Position numbers and translations under genes: made by a program. The notes below the pieces were generated by a model, which saw only the letters and a program-made list of their open reading frames with translations, ran no database searches and had not been told where the DNA came from. Of a stretch of DNA of 64,000 nt, positions 23,801-34,044 are shown in pieces. Numbering within the stretch: the first letter of the stretch is position 1; the number at the start of each line of letters is the position of its first letter. This DNA is from Blastobasis lacticolella (Eukaryota > Arthropoda > Insecta > Lepidoptera > Blastobasidae). The stretch spans positions 9,627,428-9,691,427 of the forward strand of contig LR990049.1 of NCBI GenBank assembly GCA_905147135.1. Reading direction: 5' to 3'.

Positions 23801-25315
23801 ATGGAAAACGCTGCTGTAGTAGTATATCTATAGCTAAAGATAATCGGCTCAGCTATTATACTTATCTGTCCTTTTTTGCGATTGTATCATTCAGCGGTGC
23901 GTTTGTCAACAGTCAAGGTGACCTGCCGGACACCACACGGCCCGCACGGTAATCTGAATGCAGAAAACAAAAAAATCGCACTACACTGTATTGTTTTTGT
24001 TTGTCTCGCGATTGTCATTTTCATTAAGCACAGCTACAGTTTCCGCAAACTATCCGGTTTCCCAGGCCTCAAGGAAATCAAAGTAAGGACCTGCAACCTG
24101 ACCTTCATTTTTAATGGAGAACAGCTGGATTGGTCTTGCTACTGTGCTTACTAACTTTTTAGAAAACCTACACTCCTTAAGATTTCGTTACTAAACGTTC
24201 TTATTTATTTATTTAGGTAATGTACACTTATTGAAGACATATTGTTGCATTATAAACAATTTACATAAAATAGGTTGTATAATATGAGTTCCATACTGGT
24301 GACAAAAACAAACAGAATATATTGATAGAAAGATGCTCAATAACACACAATGAATTTTGAGTTGAATGTAATCTAAATAGCCACACATGTTGCAACGTCA
24401 TTCAGTCAATGTCTCATAAAATATTATAACAACAAGTTTTCAAACGAGTATGACATTTTATGGTCACTGGCCACAATGCAGCCTTAGTCATGAGAAACAA
24501 ATATTTGAAACATTTACTTCATGATTCACCGGTGCAGCGGAGCCGCATACCGCGACTCTCTCACCGGGTATTTATTCGATTGTATGGAACTGCTATTGCT
24601 GTGCACCTGCACTAACAGGATATCGCAGGCTTGGAAATAGGTACTGGCTGATTAGATTGTATGGAGATTAATCTTGGAATTAGAACAAGACAATATGTGT
24701 ATCAGGAATGGATTTGTGAGTTTTGATCGACCCTTCCAAGAAGTACCTAAGCCAGTCAGTAACATCAAATAGTTACCGTTGTCTGAAAGTGGTATAGCTT
24801 CTGATTTTATATCTACAGTAATTAATGACATTATTTAAGAGCATCGAAGTAAGCAATATATATTTTAAAATGTTCAATTGGCTTTGGAAATAATAATAAG
24901 TACTTACTGTAAATAACGAATAAATAAACTTATGTAATGGAATACGATATATTCGAAATAAGACAATTTTAACATTTATTATAATGAAATATCCGACATG
25001 CACTTGGTTTAGATTTGCCATTACTCCTTATGTCAACTATACCAAAATTATTATGATTGTTCCTACACAAAACATACGAGCAAATGCCATATTGTATAAA
25101 TCGACTGTATATAAAATCCTACCGCTCATAGAGATATGCCGAGCGCCTTTGAAATCCACGTTAGCAAAGTATTTTCTCATGAAATATATTTTTTTACGTG
25201 GCGATGTCCACTTTACGTTGTTTAGTAGATTACCTATAATAGTGTAGTATAGTATACACTGTAGTACTGTACACCAGTGGTACTTTGACCTAGCACCAAG
25301 GGACTGTACGAATGG
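23801..25315. other. Gene-free stretch downstream of GILT-1
   Basis: No gene recognised. The open frames at 23876-24154 (+) and 24773-25021 (-) have no motif. A retroposon-like tail with TTATTTATTTATTTAGG starts at about 24200. Confidence 0.55.
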
Positions 25316-25321
25316 GTTTAT

Positions 25322-28300
25322 TTAGACCTCGTTGCAAACAGTAGGCGGGTGTTCAATCTCAGAGCAAACGTCTCTGAAGAAGTCATCTGCGCTGGTCTCC
25401 TTGCCGTTAACCAAGATGAAGGGAACGTAGGTGTAGTTCACACTCTTGCTCTGATCGCCGTAGTATTTAAGAAGTTCAATGCCCTTTTGTCCTTTTGCAC
25501 ATTGCTTTATCGGCTGCGGGTCGATGGCCATCTGCCGTCCGCACTGCAAATATAAACTTTCAATGAAAAACATTACTGTGACAGTCAACCTAATTTTTAG
25601 GTGTTGCCCGCGACTTCGTCTGAGTAACTCCGTTGTGCCGTATTCCTGAGAAACTCAATAAATTACTTTCAGTCTTTAAGATATTCTGGGATATTAGATA
25701 AACTTTATCAAAATCCGTAAATTTGTAGTTTTTACCAACTTACAAAACGCTCCTACAAAATAATAGGACACGTAACGTAGTATAGGTTTGTGCGCAAGCA
25801 AGCGCAAGCAATAAGCAATAGCGGACTTTGGAAAAATTCAACATTTTTATTAATTACATTGACAACAACGAAAGCGAACGGTTCAACAATAGGGAAAATC
25901 GGCGTCATGCATCTAAATACTGAATATTTCATGCTGTTAATAAAAATTTAAAACTATTCGACTCGTAATGTTCAGGCGAGCGGTTCAAAAATAGGGCCCT
26001 TGGCTATTTATTTACGAAGTTTTATCATCTTCATCATCATCAGTTGCTGTTGAAGAAAGTTTCTTACCCTATTAGCCGCTAGGTCGTCGGATCCCCGTCC
26101 GGCCTGCTTATAGTCCATCAAGCATACGTTGAAGAGCTGCGCCTTGGTGCGACTGCTCAGCAAGTCCAGCGCGCACGCGTGCAGCATGTTGCCGTAGCAC
26201 TCGGCCGGCCCGTGCTGGCACTTGAACTCGACCTTGCCATCTTTCACGAAGGTCTGTAATGTTCCATGAGTAAATGAAAATCAAAATAGAAGATATTAGG
26301 CACGTGGAATGGATCTACTCATACCCACGGCATATAGGAATTAAATTTGGTAAGTTCGTAGACGCGTTTTCCATAAAATGCTGGTCATGACCAGGTCGCG
26401 GTAACGAGAAAAGTTTTTTTTCATACAAGTAGGTAAGCACAGTCTGCTGTAGGAATAGTAAACGGCCTGGAATATTTCGTTCCCACAGAAATGAAACAAA
26501 AACAGAATCCATGTTACCTTAAAGAGATGTGGTGCATGCAAGGTGTGACAATCTCCTTTGTTGTACATGACATACACTCATTGGGTCTTACAACGCGCCG
26601 CCATTTCGTAGCGTTCGGACATATTTTTCCTCGACGAAAAATATTTTAAAATGCCATCATGTGTAGTGAAATCGTGTAAAAGTTACTGGAAAAAATGTAA
26701 CAAGGCAGGAGGAATTACCTACCACGCGTAAGTAATTATGATTCGTGCTACTTTTTTTATTAATGTTTTATTTACTTTGGTGCAAATTTACAAAAGTACA
26801 ACGATGTGGCTACCTGTTTTTCGGGTAAATTCCCATAAAGTGGGGAATTCTTTATTAAATTTGTGACACAGATCAGGTTCCGAATTTTTATTACCTATCG
26901 TATCTGAAAAGTACTTGAATGGTTATAATTATTGTCTACCCTACGTACTGCTATGATGTAAGCATAGTAGTCCGATTTTATAAATAAATAATATAACACC
27001 GCTTTCTGCGGAGCCCTTATTATTTTCGATCCCGATTTCATTTTAACCGGGTTATATTATTTTAATAGGTTTCCTAGAAATAAAAACCGTAAAGACGATT
27101 GTACTCTAATTGTACGAAACTGTAGAAGAGAAACTAATTAGAACCCATCATCTGCGAGTACCGTGTGCAGTGCACATTTTGATGACGTGGATTTTAAAAC
27201 AACCGCGAAGGGGCTACGATGCTTGGTTCCGTACGCCTTTCCAAAACGGGTAAGTTAACTGAATAGCTAATTTGTTTTTTATAATTTGATGTATTTGTAC
27301 CCTCCTCGAATAGCAGAATAAGAAAATAGGGCAGGATAGGGGTACGGCAGGCATACGGGAGGGGTACGGGAAGGTTACGGGAGAGGTACGGCAAGGCCGA
27401 ATACTTTTTTTTAAATTATGGATACATACATAACGTTTCGCCATTTTTCTAGTACTTTAATCTACTTGTCACGGTTCTGACTAACCTCTCTCGCTTCTTC
27501 CAGATCCGCACTCATAATCTTTTCGTACATGCTCGACGATTTAGGCTACTCTTTCTTTTTGTTAAATATCTCCGATTTGATCATGCTATGTACCTACTTC
27601 TCAGTATTTCCCTTCTAACGCTACCATGCACTTCTACCATATACCTTCATCTTTTTCTTTTTCGTCCTCTCTTCACGGCCAATCCAACTTTGAATTCCTA
27701 TCTCTATCCTAGTCACTAAATCCTCTGTCACTCCAGCAAGTCAGGGAACTGCTTGAAACATCAACCAGTTAGTCAATTACAGAATTCCGTAATTTATCGC
27801 TCATTGAAACTTTTTCAATACTTCTAAATACCCTCACTTCTATTGCATTTATCCTACTTTCGTGCTTTTTGTCTCATAGACAACTTTCTCTTCCATACGT
27901 CAATGTTGTAACGAGCACTCCTCTGTTAAGAAGCTATCTTGGACACCCGGCTGTTCACAAAAGTATGTAGTGCTCTTTTTACTAAATTTCTGGCATTTAC
28001 TCTCCTTTCGACATCACTTTCACACTTTACACCCCTTGTAAACGTTGGTCCTAAATATGTATAAAAACTCACCTGTTCCACTTTTCTACCTGCGATTACG
28101 ATTTCACAATCAAGTTATAACTCAACATCAACATACCCTAGAAGATTAGGGTATTTAGAGGGTAGGGTATTAGGTTTAATTTAAATTATTTGATTGATTG
28201 TTTGATTTAAAATCTGCAAAATGGATCATGTATATGGCAACCCTAAAATTACGCAGACATATAAAATGGCGGCCATTTCTATGCTTCCCTCATGACTTAA

Positions 28301-31300
28301 GACACATGGATTCTGTTTTTGTTTCATTTCTGTGTTCGTTCCCATGATTTTCCACTGACTGGCTCAGATTTCGCCCCACAATCGAATTACAGCTACCCTC
28401 GACGTCACGTAATAGGTGTATCATTTATAACGCAGCAGTGGGTTCCTACGGTATTTTAAGTATTTAAGCGATATCTGGAATAGTTATCGAAATCTGGAAG
28501 TGGAAATAGGAAGCGATATCTGGAACACGATGTTAAGGAAGATATATCCTTGTCACTTACCTCCGCATTTCCATACGGATAAGTCTTCAGGTCGATATAT
28601 TTGTTTAACACAAATATTGCGCGCATTAATTGTTTCGTGTCAAAATTTCGACAATCCGGACACAGGCACTCGTAGTAAACATTTATTTTCACAATGTCCG
28701 ATGATGTAACCTGAAAAAATGGATTATTATTATTATTTATGTGTTATTGTAATTTTGATAACAATTAACATATAAATAAAGCTCTGTGTTTGGAAATACT
28801 GCGGCAACATAGCGTGGTAGTTCAAGGAAAGATGTAAGGTATTCCTGTTGATCATCATCATCTTCATTCTAGCGTTTATACCGGCTTCTGCCAGGGTCTG
28901 CTTTCCGATTCATTCTTCTCCACTTCGCCCGGTCTTCGGCATCCTCGCTTCGTAAGCCGTTGGCTCTCGAATCCAACTCAGCGACGTCAATCCATCGTTT
29001 CTTGAGTCGCCCACGGGACCTCTTTCCTGATACCGGTGGGTGCTGCCTGTATCCCTGAGGCTTACGCAACACGTGACCATACCAGCACATGCACAATGTC
29101 GTAACCTCTCTCGGAACCTCTAGGTTATCGAGACCGTAGGCGAGTCTCGTCCTCAGACCAGAGATAGGAACTGTAACAGTACTCCATATATATTTGGCTA
29201 TAAATACCGCCGGTTAATACAATATTTAACATTTGCAGAGTATATGAACATATAACCTAACCTAATTAATATATAAGTAGTTGCTAAGCAACAAAGGCTT
29301 TTTGAGGAAATATTACGGTTCTACAACGCAAACTGACATTACCTACAATCATTGTCTCTATAATACCTATTATGAAAAAGGTAGTTAAGTAAAAAATACA
29401 TATAATACACATACCTTATTATTACTATCAGCTTCCTTGGTGTCAAAGGATAAGATATCTGCTAAAAATTAGAAATAATTATAATTTAGTTTAACCACAA
29501 CAATAATATAACACAATATAGCTCGAAACCGAAAGCTAGCGAGCTCCATACAAACGAAGTTTGATCATCATATCCATATTAATCAATCAAAGCCAATGAA
29601 ATTTTGTAAACGCGATTAAGAAACCAATATACCAACCTATGTCTTTTGCCAGTGATGACTTACGAAACAGAAACGTAGCCGCTCACTATGGGCCTTATAA
29701 GAAAGCTCACTGTTACCCAAATGGCAATGGAAAGGGCTATGCTCTTAGTTTCGTTGCGCGATTGAATTAGAAATGAGGTGATCCGCAAGCGAACCAAGGT
29801 CACCGACATAGCCCTAAGGATTTCCAGGCTAAAATGGCGGTGGGCAGGGCACATAGCTCGAAGAACAGATGGCGGAAGGCGTCATGTGCCTTTGTGAAGA
29901 ATTCTGGGGGAGGCCTATGCCCAACAGTGGGCGTCTTTCGGCTAATATGATGATCTATGTCTGTGGTTTGTCAGATTTTCGTAAAATAATATATCGTTTC
30001 AAAGTTAAACGACATTGAATTGATTTGTATTGTACTAAATTTAGAATAAATATTTATTATGTTTTATTGTGATTGTAATCATTAATACAGTACATTAATT
30101 ATGCAATAGGTACATTGAATACAAAAAGTTTTCTTCCAAATTAAACTACGAAACTATTTGCAATAGGATTTCATTATTTAGCGAAAATCCATCTAATCCA
30201 TCTATCTGTCGCAGCCGGATGGTTAAATTAGCCGGTTAATGAAATGGCTAGCTTTTTAAGCAATTATTTAATTGAATATTTGCCAAATTCATGAACTTTG
30301 AAAGTTACGTCTAACGAACGATATTGCCCCGAGTTTACGGAGCTCCTCCATGCATTGTCACAACATTAACCTAACCCAACCGAATTAAAACCTAATGAAA
30401 ACTATTATTATTGTTTGAGATTATTGTGAAGTTAGCATTGTGACAATATTTGGAGGAGCTCCGTAAACTCGGGTCAATTTCTTTCTTTAAACATTACTTT
30501 AAAAATTCTTGAAATCGGCAAATTTTCAATTAAATAATAGCATAAGAAGCTAGCCGTTTCATTAACTGGCTAATTTAACCACCCGGCTGCGACATATACA
30601 ATCTATATACTAATGAATATATAGTAATTTGTAATAATAATAATTTGTAATTAATAATAATTTGTTCAATGTTTGTCACTTGAATGCCCAAAGTTTACCA
30701 CAGCATTATTCGGAGTTACTTGAGGCTTTCTCCTCTGTTCCCGTACAGGCGATTCTCATTTCTGAGACTTGGTTCAAGCCAACACTTCCCTCCACCTCGT
30801 ACGGTCTCCCTGGTTATGTACTCATACGCAACGACCGCGTTGGGAAGCGCGGAGGTGGAGTTGCGATTTACCTTCGAGCAGATCTCCAGTATAGGATTAT
30901 TGCTTCTTCGTGCCCTACTTACACGTCTTCTCCGGAGTATCTTATCTTGGAGGTTAATGTCAGGGGTGTCAGAGCTGTTCTAGGTGTCATTTATTGCCCT
31001 CCTGGCATTGACTATTTTTCCCAACTTGACACACTTTTAGTTTCTCTTTCATCAGAGCATACCCATATGATGATAATGGGGGACTTTAACACAGACCTCT
31101 CTAAACCTGCTACCAATAGTCGGAAGCTGATCTCGATTATTGAATCTGCCAACCTCCACGTGCTCCCTCTTAATCCCACGCATACAAACCTGGAAACCCC
31201 CGATACGTGGCTTGATCTTATTTTATCATCGTCCCCGGACTTGTCTGTTACCCACGGCCAACTACCTGCGCCGGGCTTTTCTAGACATGATCTCATTTAC

Positions 31301-34044
31301 TTGGCGTACAACATCAAGCCGCCAAAAGCCAAGCCAGTGTTTATCGATGTGCGCGGTTTTGGGAGGATGGATCTGAGTTCGCTTGGGGCAGATGCTGAGA
31401 GACTTGACTGGACGGGGTGTTATGAAGCGTCATCTATTGATGACAAAATTTCAATTTTTAATAACAAAATCGTTTCTTTATTTGACGTCCATGCACCCAA
31501 ACGTTCTGTCAGAGTTAAGCGGCCGCCATGTCCTTGGATTACTGAGGGAGTTCGTGTAGCAATGCGGAAGCGGAATAAGGCCTTCCGTAAATTCAAACGT
31601 GCTCGCACAGAGTCTAATTGGTCCTCCTATAAATGTGCTCGTAATATCTGCAACAAAATTGTCAGAAACGCTAAACAGCGTTATTTCTATGAAAACCTAG
31701 CCAATTCCTCTGTTGCTAACATCTGGAAGTTTTTGAAGTCGGTGGGGGTTGGGAAGCCACAGGCTGCTCAACAGAAACTGCCGTTTGGCTCGGATACTTT
31801 TAATCAGCATTTTTCTAAATTCTCACAGTTGGACCAGGCCACTAAATCAGAAACTATTAAATACATTGCTGCCCTGCCACCACCCTTAAGTCAGAAGTTC
31901 GACTTTTCTCCAGTCACTGAGGATGAGGTTAGAAAAACGCTGTCATCTTTGGACTCCAAGGCTGTGGGTTGTGACGATATCAATAGAGTCATGATTTGTC
32001 ATATTCTCAACTCCGTTCTTCCAATTTTGACCCATATTGTGAACTTTTCTCTGTCATCCTGTTCTTTTCCTGACTTGTGGCGTAAAGCATTGGTCATTCC
32101 TCTCCCTAAAATTTCCTCTCCATCTTCCTTAAACCATTTTAGACCAATTTCTATTCTTCCTTATCTATCCAAAATTCTTGAGGCCCTTGTCCACAAGCAG
32201 GTGTCGTCGTTTGTCTTCTCCAATGCACTCATTAGTCCGTTCCAGTCCGGTTTCCGGCCTGGGCATAGTACGGCTACGGCCTTACTCAAAGTTACCGAAG
32301 ACGTGAGGGACAGCATGGAGAGAACTAGATTGACGGCCCTTGTATTGATTGACTTCTCCAATGCTTTTAATAATGTCGATCATGACATACTACTGGCTGT
32401 TTTATCTCATCTTGGAGCATCATCCTCAGTGACAGACTGGTTCACATCCTATCTCCGTGGACGACAGCAAGCCGTTCGAGCGGATGGGTCAACTTCTAGC
32501 TGGTGCAACCTTGATGCTGGCGTGCCTCAAGGTGGAATTCTTTCTCCTCTTCTGTTTGCTATTTTCATTAACCAGCTGACCCTAAACTTAAAATGCTCCT
32601 ATCATCTTTATGCTGACGATCTCCAGATATATGCAAATGCTGAGGCTGCTAACATTTCTGATGCAATTAGTGCTCTTGACTGCGAGCTCCAAACCATCCT
32701 GGACTGGTCATCAAGATTTGGTATACACGTCAATCCATCCAAATGCCAAGCTATTATTATGGGCAGCCCATACGCAATTAAACGCCTTGATCTCTCCCTG
32801 GTGCCACCTTTACATTACAATGGTACAATTATCCCGTACTCTTCCCAGGTAAAGGATCTGGGGCTTTACATTGACAGCACTCTCAGCTGGGTACCGCATG
32901 TGACAGAGGTCAGCAGGAAGGTCACCGCGACTCTTTGTTCCCTCTATAGATTTAAATTTTTCCTTCCCCCTGCTACCAAATTGCTACTTGTGCAATCTTT
33001 GATTCTGCCTATCATTGATTACGGCGATGTATGCTACACTGGCGCAAACCAAGACCTTCTCTGTAAGTTAGATCGTCTTCTTAACAACTGCATAAGATTC
33101 ATCTTTGGTTTGCGCAAGTATGATCATGTCTCGGTTTACCGAGCTAAGCTCAAGTGGCTTTCCATCCGACAACGCCGTAACTTAAGAACTCTTTCTCTCC
33201 TTCATTCAATTTTACACGACCCAGCTATTCCAAAATACTTAAAATGTAAATTCCAGTTTCTCTCTGATAATCACGACCGTAATCTCCGTTCTTCAAACAA
33301 TCTTTTATTGAATTTCCCTCTTCATCGGACTGGGTTTATTTCTAATTCGTTTGCTTTAACAGCGATGAGACTCTGGAATGATCTTCCCCCTGACATAAGA
33401 TTAATATCTAAGAAATTCTGTTTTAAGAGAGCAGTACATAACCATTTCCTGAACACTCCTTAGCTCCTAATTTATTCCTTGTTCCTTTATTCCTTTTTCA
33501 TCTCTTTTCTTCATAAAGCCTCAAGTACCTGAATAATTTTGTGTAATTCATGCAGTTAATTAATTAATTAATTAGTGTAAAATATCTATTGCTACTTTTA
33601 ACTTTTAGTGTATTTATTATTATTATTTATTTAATTTTTTTTATAAATTTGATTGTGGTTGAATAAGCTTTTGTGTAATCTTTACTTGTAAGTAATCTTC
33701 CTGCACCGCATACCTTTTGTCAATTGTTATCTCTCCTGGTAGACTGGTAGATAATGCTATTTTAGCTTTAAGTCCGCCAATGTACTGTTTGTGCATGAAG
33801 TATAAATAAATAAAAATAAATAAAAATATAGGTAGTTCTCCCAAAGCGATTGGAAAGTGAACTACTTTTTCAGTCCCATCCATCAGACAAAATGTCATAG
33901 ACATAGTAACGCATTATTTTTAACCATTTTGTACTCTATTAACTATGAACAATACTCACATTCTTCAGAATAATCTTCAACCTCCATGCTTGCGTAAAAA
34001 GCCTCCACAAAAAAGAGGCACAAACACAACACACGAATAAACAT
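25322..34044 (-). CDS. GILT1-like: GILT-1: lysosomal thiol reductase (GILT family), 5 exons
   Basis: Exons on the minus strand: 33960-34044, 29415-29461, 28561-28710, 26068-26253 and 25322-25543. Together they encode 690 nt, 229 aa plus stop; all junctions follow GT/AG and keep frame. Residues 1-18 form a signal peptide (hydrophobic 'RVLCLCLFFVEAFYA'). The third exon has the thioredoxin-like CXXC active site in 'YYECLCPDCRNF'. The fourth has a perfect GILT signature, CQHGPAECYGNMLHAC (pattern CQHGx2ECx2Nx4C). The last has the conserved C-terminal cysteines ('QCAKGQKGIELL', 'VCSEIEHPPTVC') and an N-Y-T glycosylation sequon. GILT enzymes reduce protein disulfides at acidic pH in lysosomes; in insects they are linked to immunity and redox control. 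This copy differs from its neighbours in its extra 47-nt exon and in CPDC instead of CGxC. A poly(A) signal overlaps the stop codon. Confidence 0.92.
26651..27249 (+). pseudogene. THAP zinc-finger domain exons, broken, inside a GILT-1 intron
   Basis: On the strand opposite GILT-1, an ATG at 26651 opens 'MPSCVVKSCKSYWKK', the C2CH start of a THAP DNA-binding domain. A GT donor ends this exon at 26727. The next exon starts at 27069 after TTTTAATAG and rejoins in frame as 'AFPRNKNRKDD', followed by 'STVCSAHFDDVDF' and 'LVPYAFPKR', ending at a second clean donor after 27249. THAP domains bind DNA and occur in host factors and in P-element-like transposases. Two invariant tryptophan positions look mutated: one reads TGT (Cys) and the other TAG (stop at 27139-27141). 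Intact splice sites with a stop inside the domain suggest a recently dead gene or transposon remnant. No further exons were found. Confidence 0.7.
27326..27395 (+). repeat. Short GGGTACGG-type tandem repeat
   Basis: Five to six imperfect 10-12 bp units of the type GGGAGGGGTACGGG/AAGGTTACGGG in GILT-1 intron 3. Purine-rich on the plus strand. It keeps minus-strand frames open by composition only. Confidence 0.5.
27500..28140 (-). mobile_element. Decayed RTE-type LINE reverse-transcriptase fragment
   Basis: Minus-strand translation across frames recovers the RTE block order: 'LLNRGVLVTTLTYGRES', 'KKHESRINAIEVR', 'SDKLRNSVI' and, lower down, 'YECGSGRSERG'. These match the conserved C-terminal part of RTE elements (known pattern: VLVPTLLYGSESW, KKHE.RINAVEMR.LR, DRIRN..I). 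Stops and frameshifts are frequent, so it is old. It lies in GILT-1 intron 3, in the same orientation as the gene. Confidence 0.65.
28855..29175 (-). mobile_element. RTE-type LINE C-terminal fragment in GILT-1 intron 2
   Basis: A 75-codon open frame at 28869-29096 reads 'WYGHVLRKPQGYRQH', 'GKRSRGRLKKRWIDVAELDS' and 'LRSEDAEDRAKWRRMNRKAD'. This is the characteristic tail of RTE elements (RW.GHV.R, G..KKRW.D, DAEDRAKWRR..RKADP). It ends with the GAT-rich tail at 28858. Better preserved than the other RTE pieces here, but still only a 5'-truncated end. Confidence 0.75.
29640..29965 (+). mobile_element. RTE-type LINE C-terminal fragment in GILT-1 intron 1
   Basis: The plus strand reads 'GLIRKLTVTQMAMERAML', a stop, 'IRNEVIRKRTKVTDIALRIS', 'LKWRWAGHIARRTDGGRR', then 'ILGEAYAQQWASFG' before a TGATGAT tail. 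The block order is that of the RTE C-terminus (QRAMERAMLG..LRDRIRN, W.WAGH.ARR.DGRW, SLGEAY.QQW). It carries at least two stops. It is antisense to GILT-1 and belongs to a different RTE subfamily from the 28.9 kb piece. Confidence 0.7.
30203..30597. mobile_element. Long-armed foldback MITE in GILT-1 intron 1
   Basis: Almost the whole element is two inverted arms of about 190 bp. The left end, tgtcgcagccggatggttaa (30208), mirrors the right end ttaaccacccggctgcgaca (30574-30593). Deeper in, 'ccgagtttacggagctcctc' (about 30330) mirrors 'gaggagctccgtaaactcgg' (about 30455). No open frame. The large arms resemble foldback/TIR-type MITEs; the superfamily cannot be assigned because no target duplication is clear. 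The LINE at 30.6 kb begins immediately after it. Confidence 0.75.
30600..33832 (+). mobile_element. Recently inserted LINE (CR1/Jockey group) in GILT-1 intron 1
   Basis: Contains a full-length open ORF2, an AT-rich 3' UTR of about 370 bp and a terminal (ATAAATAAA)n tail at 33803-33828. ORF1 and the 5' UTR are absent. It is antisense to GILT-1 and accounts for most of that gene's 4.5-kb first intron. The absence of stops over 933 codons points to a young insertion. Confidence 0.85.
30662..33463 (+). CDS. LINE ORF2: AP endonuclease plus reverse transcriptase, 933 codons
   Basis: N-terminal AP-type endonuclease: 'HLNAQS' (residues 6-11), 'SETWFKP' (34-40), 'GGGVAIYLR' (64-72), 'MGDFNTDL' (139-146) and 'SRHD' (207-210). 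Then reverse transcriptase: 'FRPISILPYLSKILE', 'QSGFRPGHSTATALL', 'LIDFSNAFNNVDHDIL', 'AGVPQGGILSPLLFAIFINQ', 'YADD' (650-653) and 'LGLYIDSTLSW', with a C-terminal thumb ending near 'MRLWNDLPPDI'. The enzyme nicks nuclear DNA and copies LINE RNA at the nick. The open frame begins at a TTG with a stop 7 codons upstream and no ATG, so the start was lost by 5' truncation. All visible catalytic residues are present, but the copy is probably not expressed as such. Confidence 0.88.
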   Translation: MFNVCHLNAQSLPQHYSELLEAFSSVPVQAILISETWFKPTLPSTSYGLPGYVLIRNDRVGKRGGGVAIYLRADLQYRIIASSCPTYTSSPEYLILEVNVRGVRAVLGVIYCPPGIDYFSQLDTLLVSLSSEHTHMMIMGDFNTDLSKPATNSRKLISIIESANLHVLPLNPTHTNLETPDTWLDLILSSSPDLSVTHGQLPAPGFSRHDLIYLAYNIKPPKAKPVFIDVRGFGRMDLSSLGADAERLDWTGCYEASSIDDKISIFNNKIVSLFDVHAPKRSVRVKRPPCPWITEGVRVAMRKRNKAFRKFKRARTESNWSSYKCARNICNKIVRNAKQRYFYENLANSSVANIWKFLKSVGVGKPQAAQQKLPFGSDTFNQHFSKFSQLDQATKSETIKYIAALPPPLSQKFDFSPVTEDEVRKTLSSLDSKAVGCDDINRVMICHILNSVLPILTHIVNFSLSSCSFPDLWRKALVIPLPKISSPSSLNHFRPISILPYLSKILEALVHKQVSSFVFSNALISPFQSGFRPGHSTATALLKVTEDVRDSMERTRLTALVLIDFSNAFNNVDHDILLAVLSHLGASSSVTDWFTSYLRGRQQAVRADGSTSSWCNLDAGVPQGGILSPLLFAIFINQLTLNLKCSYHLYADDLQIYANAEAANISDAISALDCELQTILDWSSRFGIHVNPSKCQAIIMGSPYAIKRLDLSLVPPLHYNGTIIPYSSQVKDLGLYIDSTLSWVPHVTEVSRKVTATLCSLYRFKFFLPPATKLLLVQSLILPIIDYGDVCYTGANQDLLCKLDRLLNNCIRFIFGLRKYDHVSVYRAKLKWLSIRQRRNLRTLSLLHSILHDPAIPKYLKCKFQFLSDNHDRNLRSSNNLLLNFPLHRTGFISNSFALTAMRLWNDLPPDIRLISKKFCFKRAVHNHFLNTP

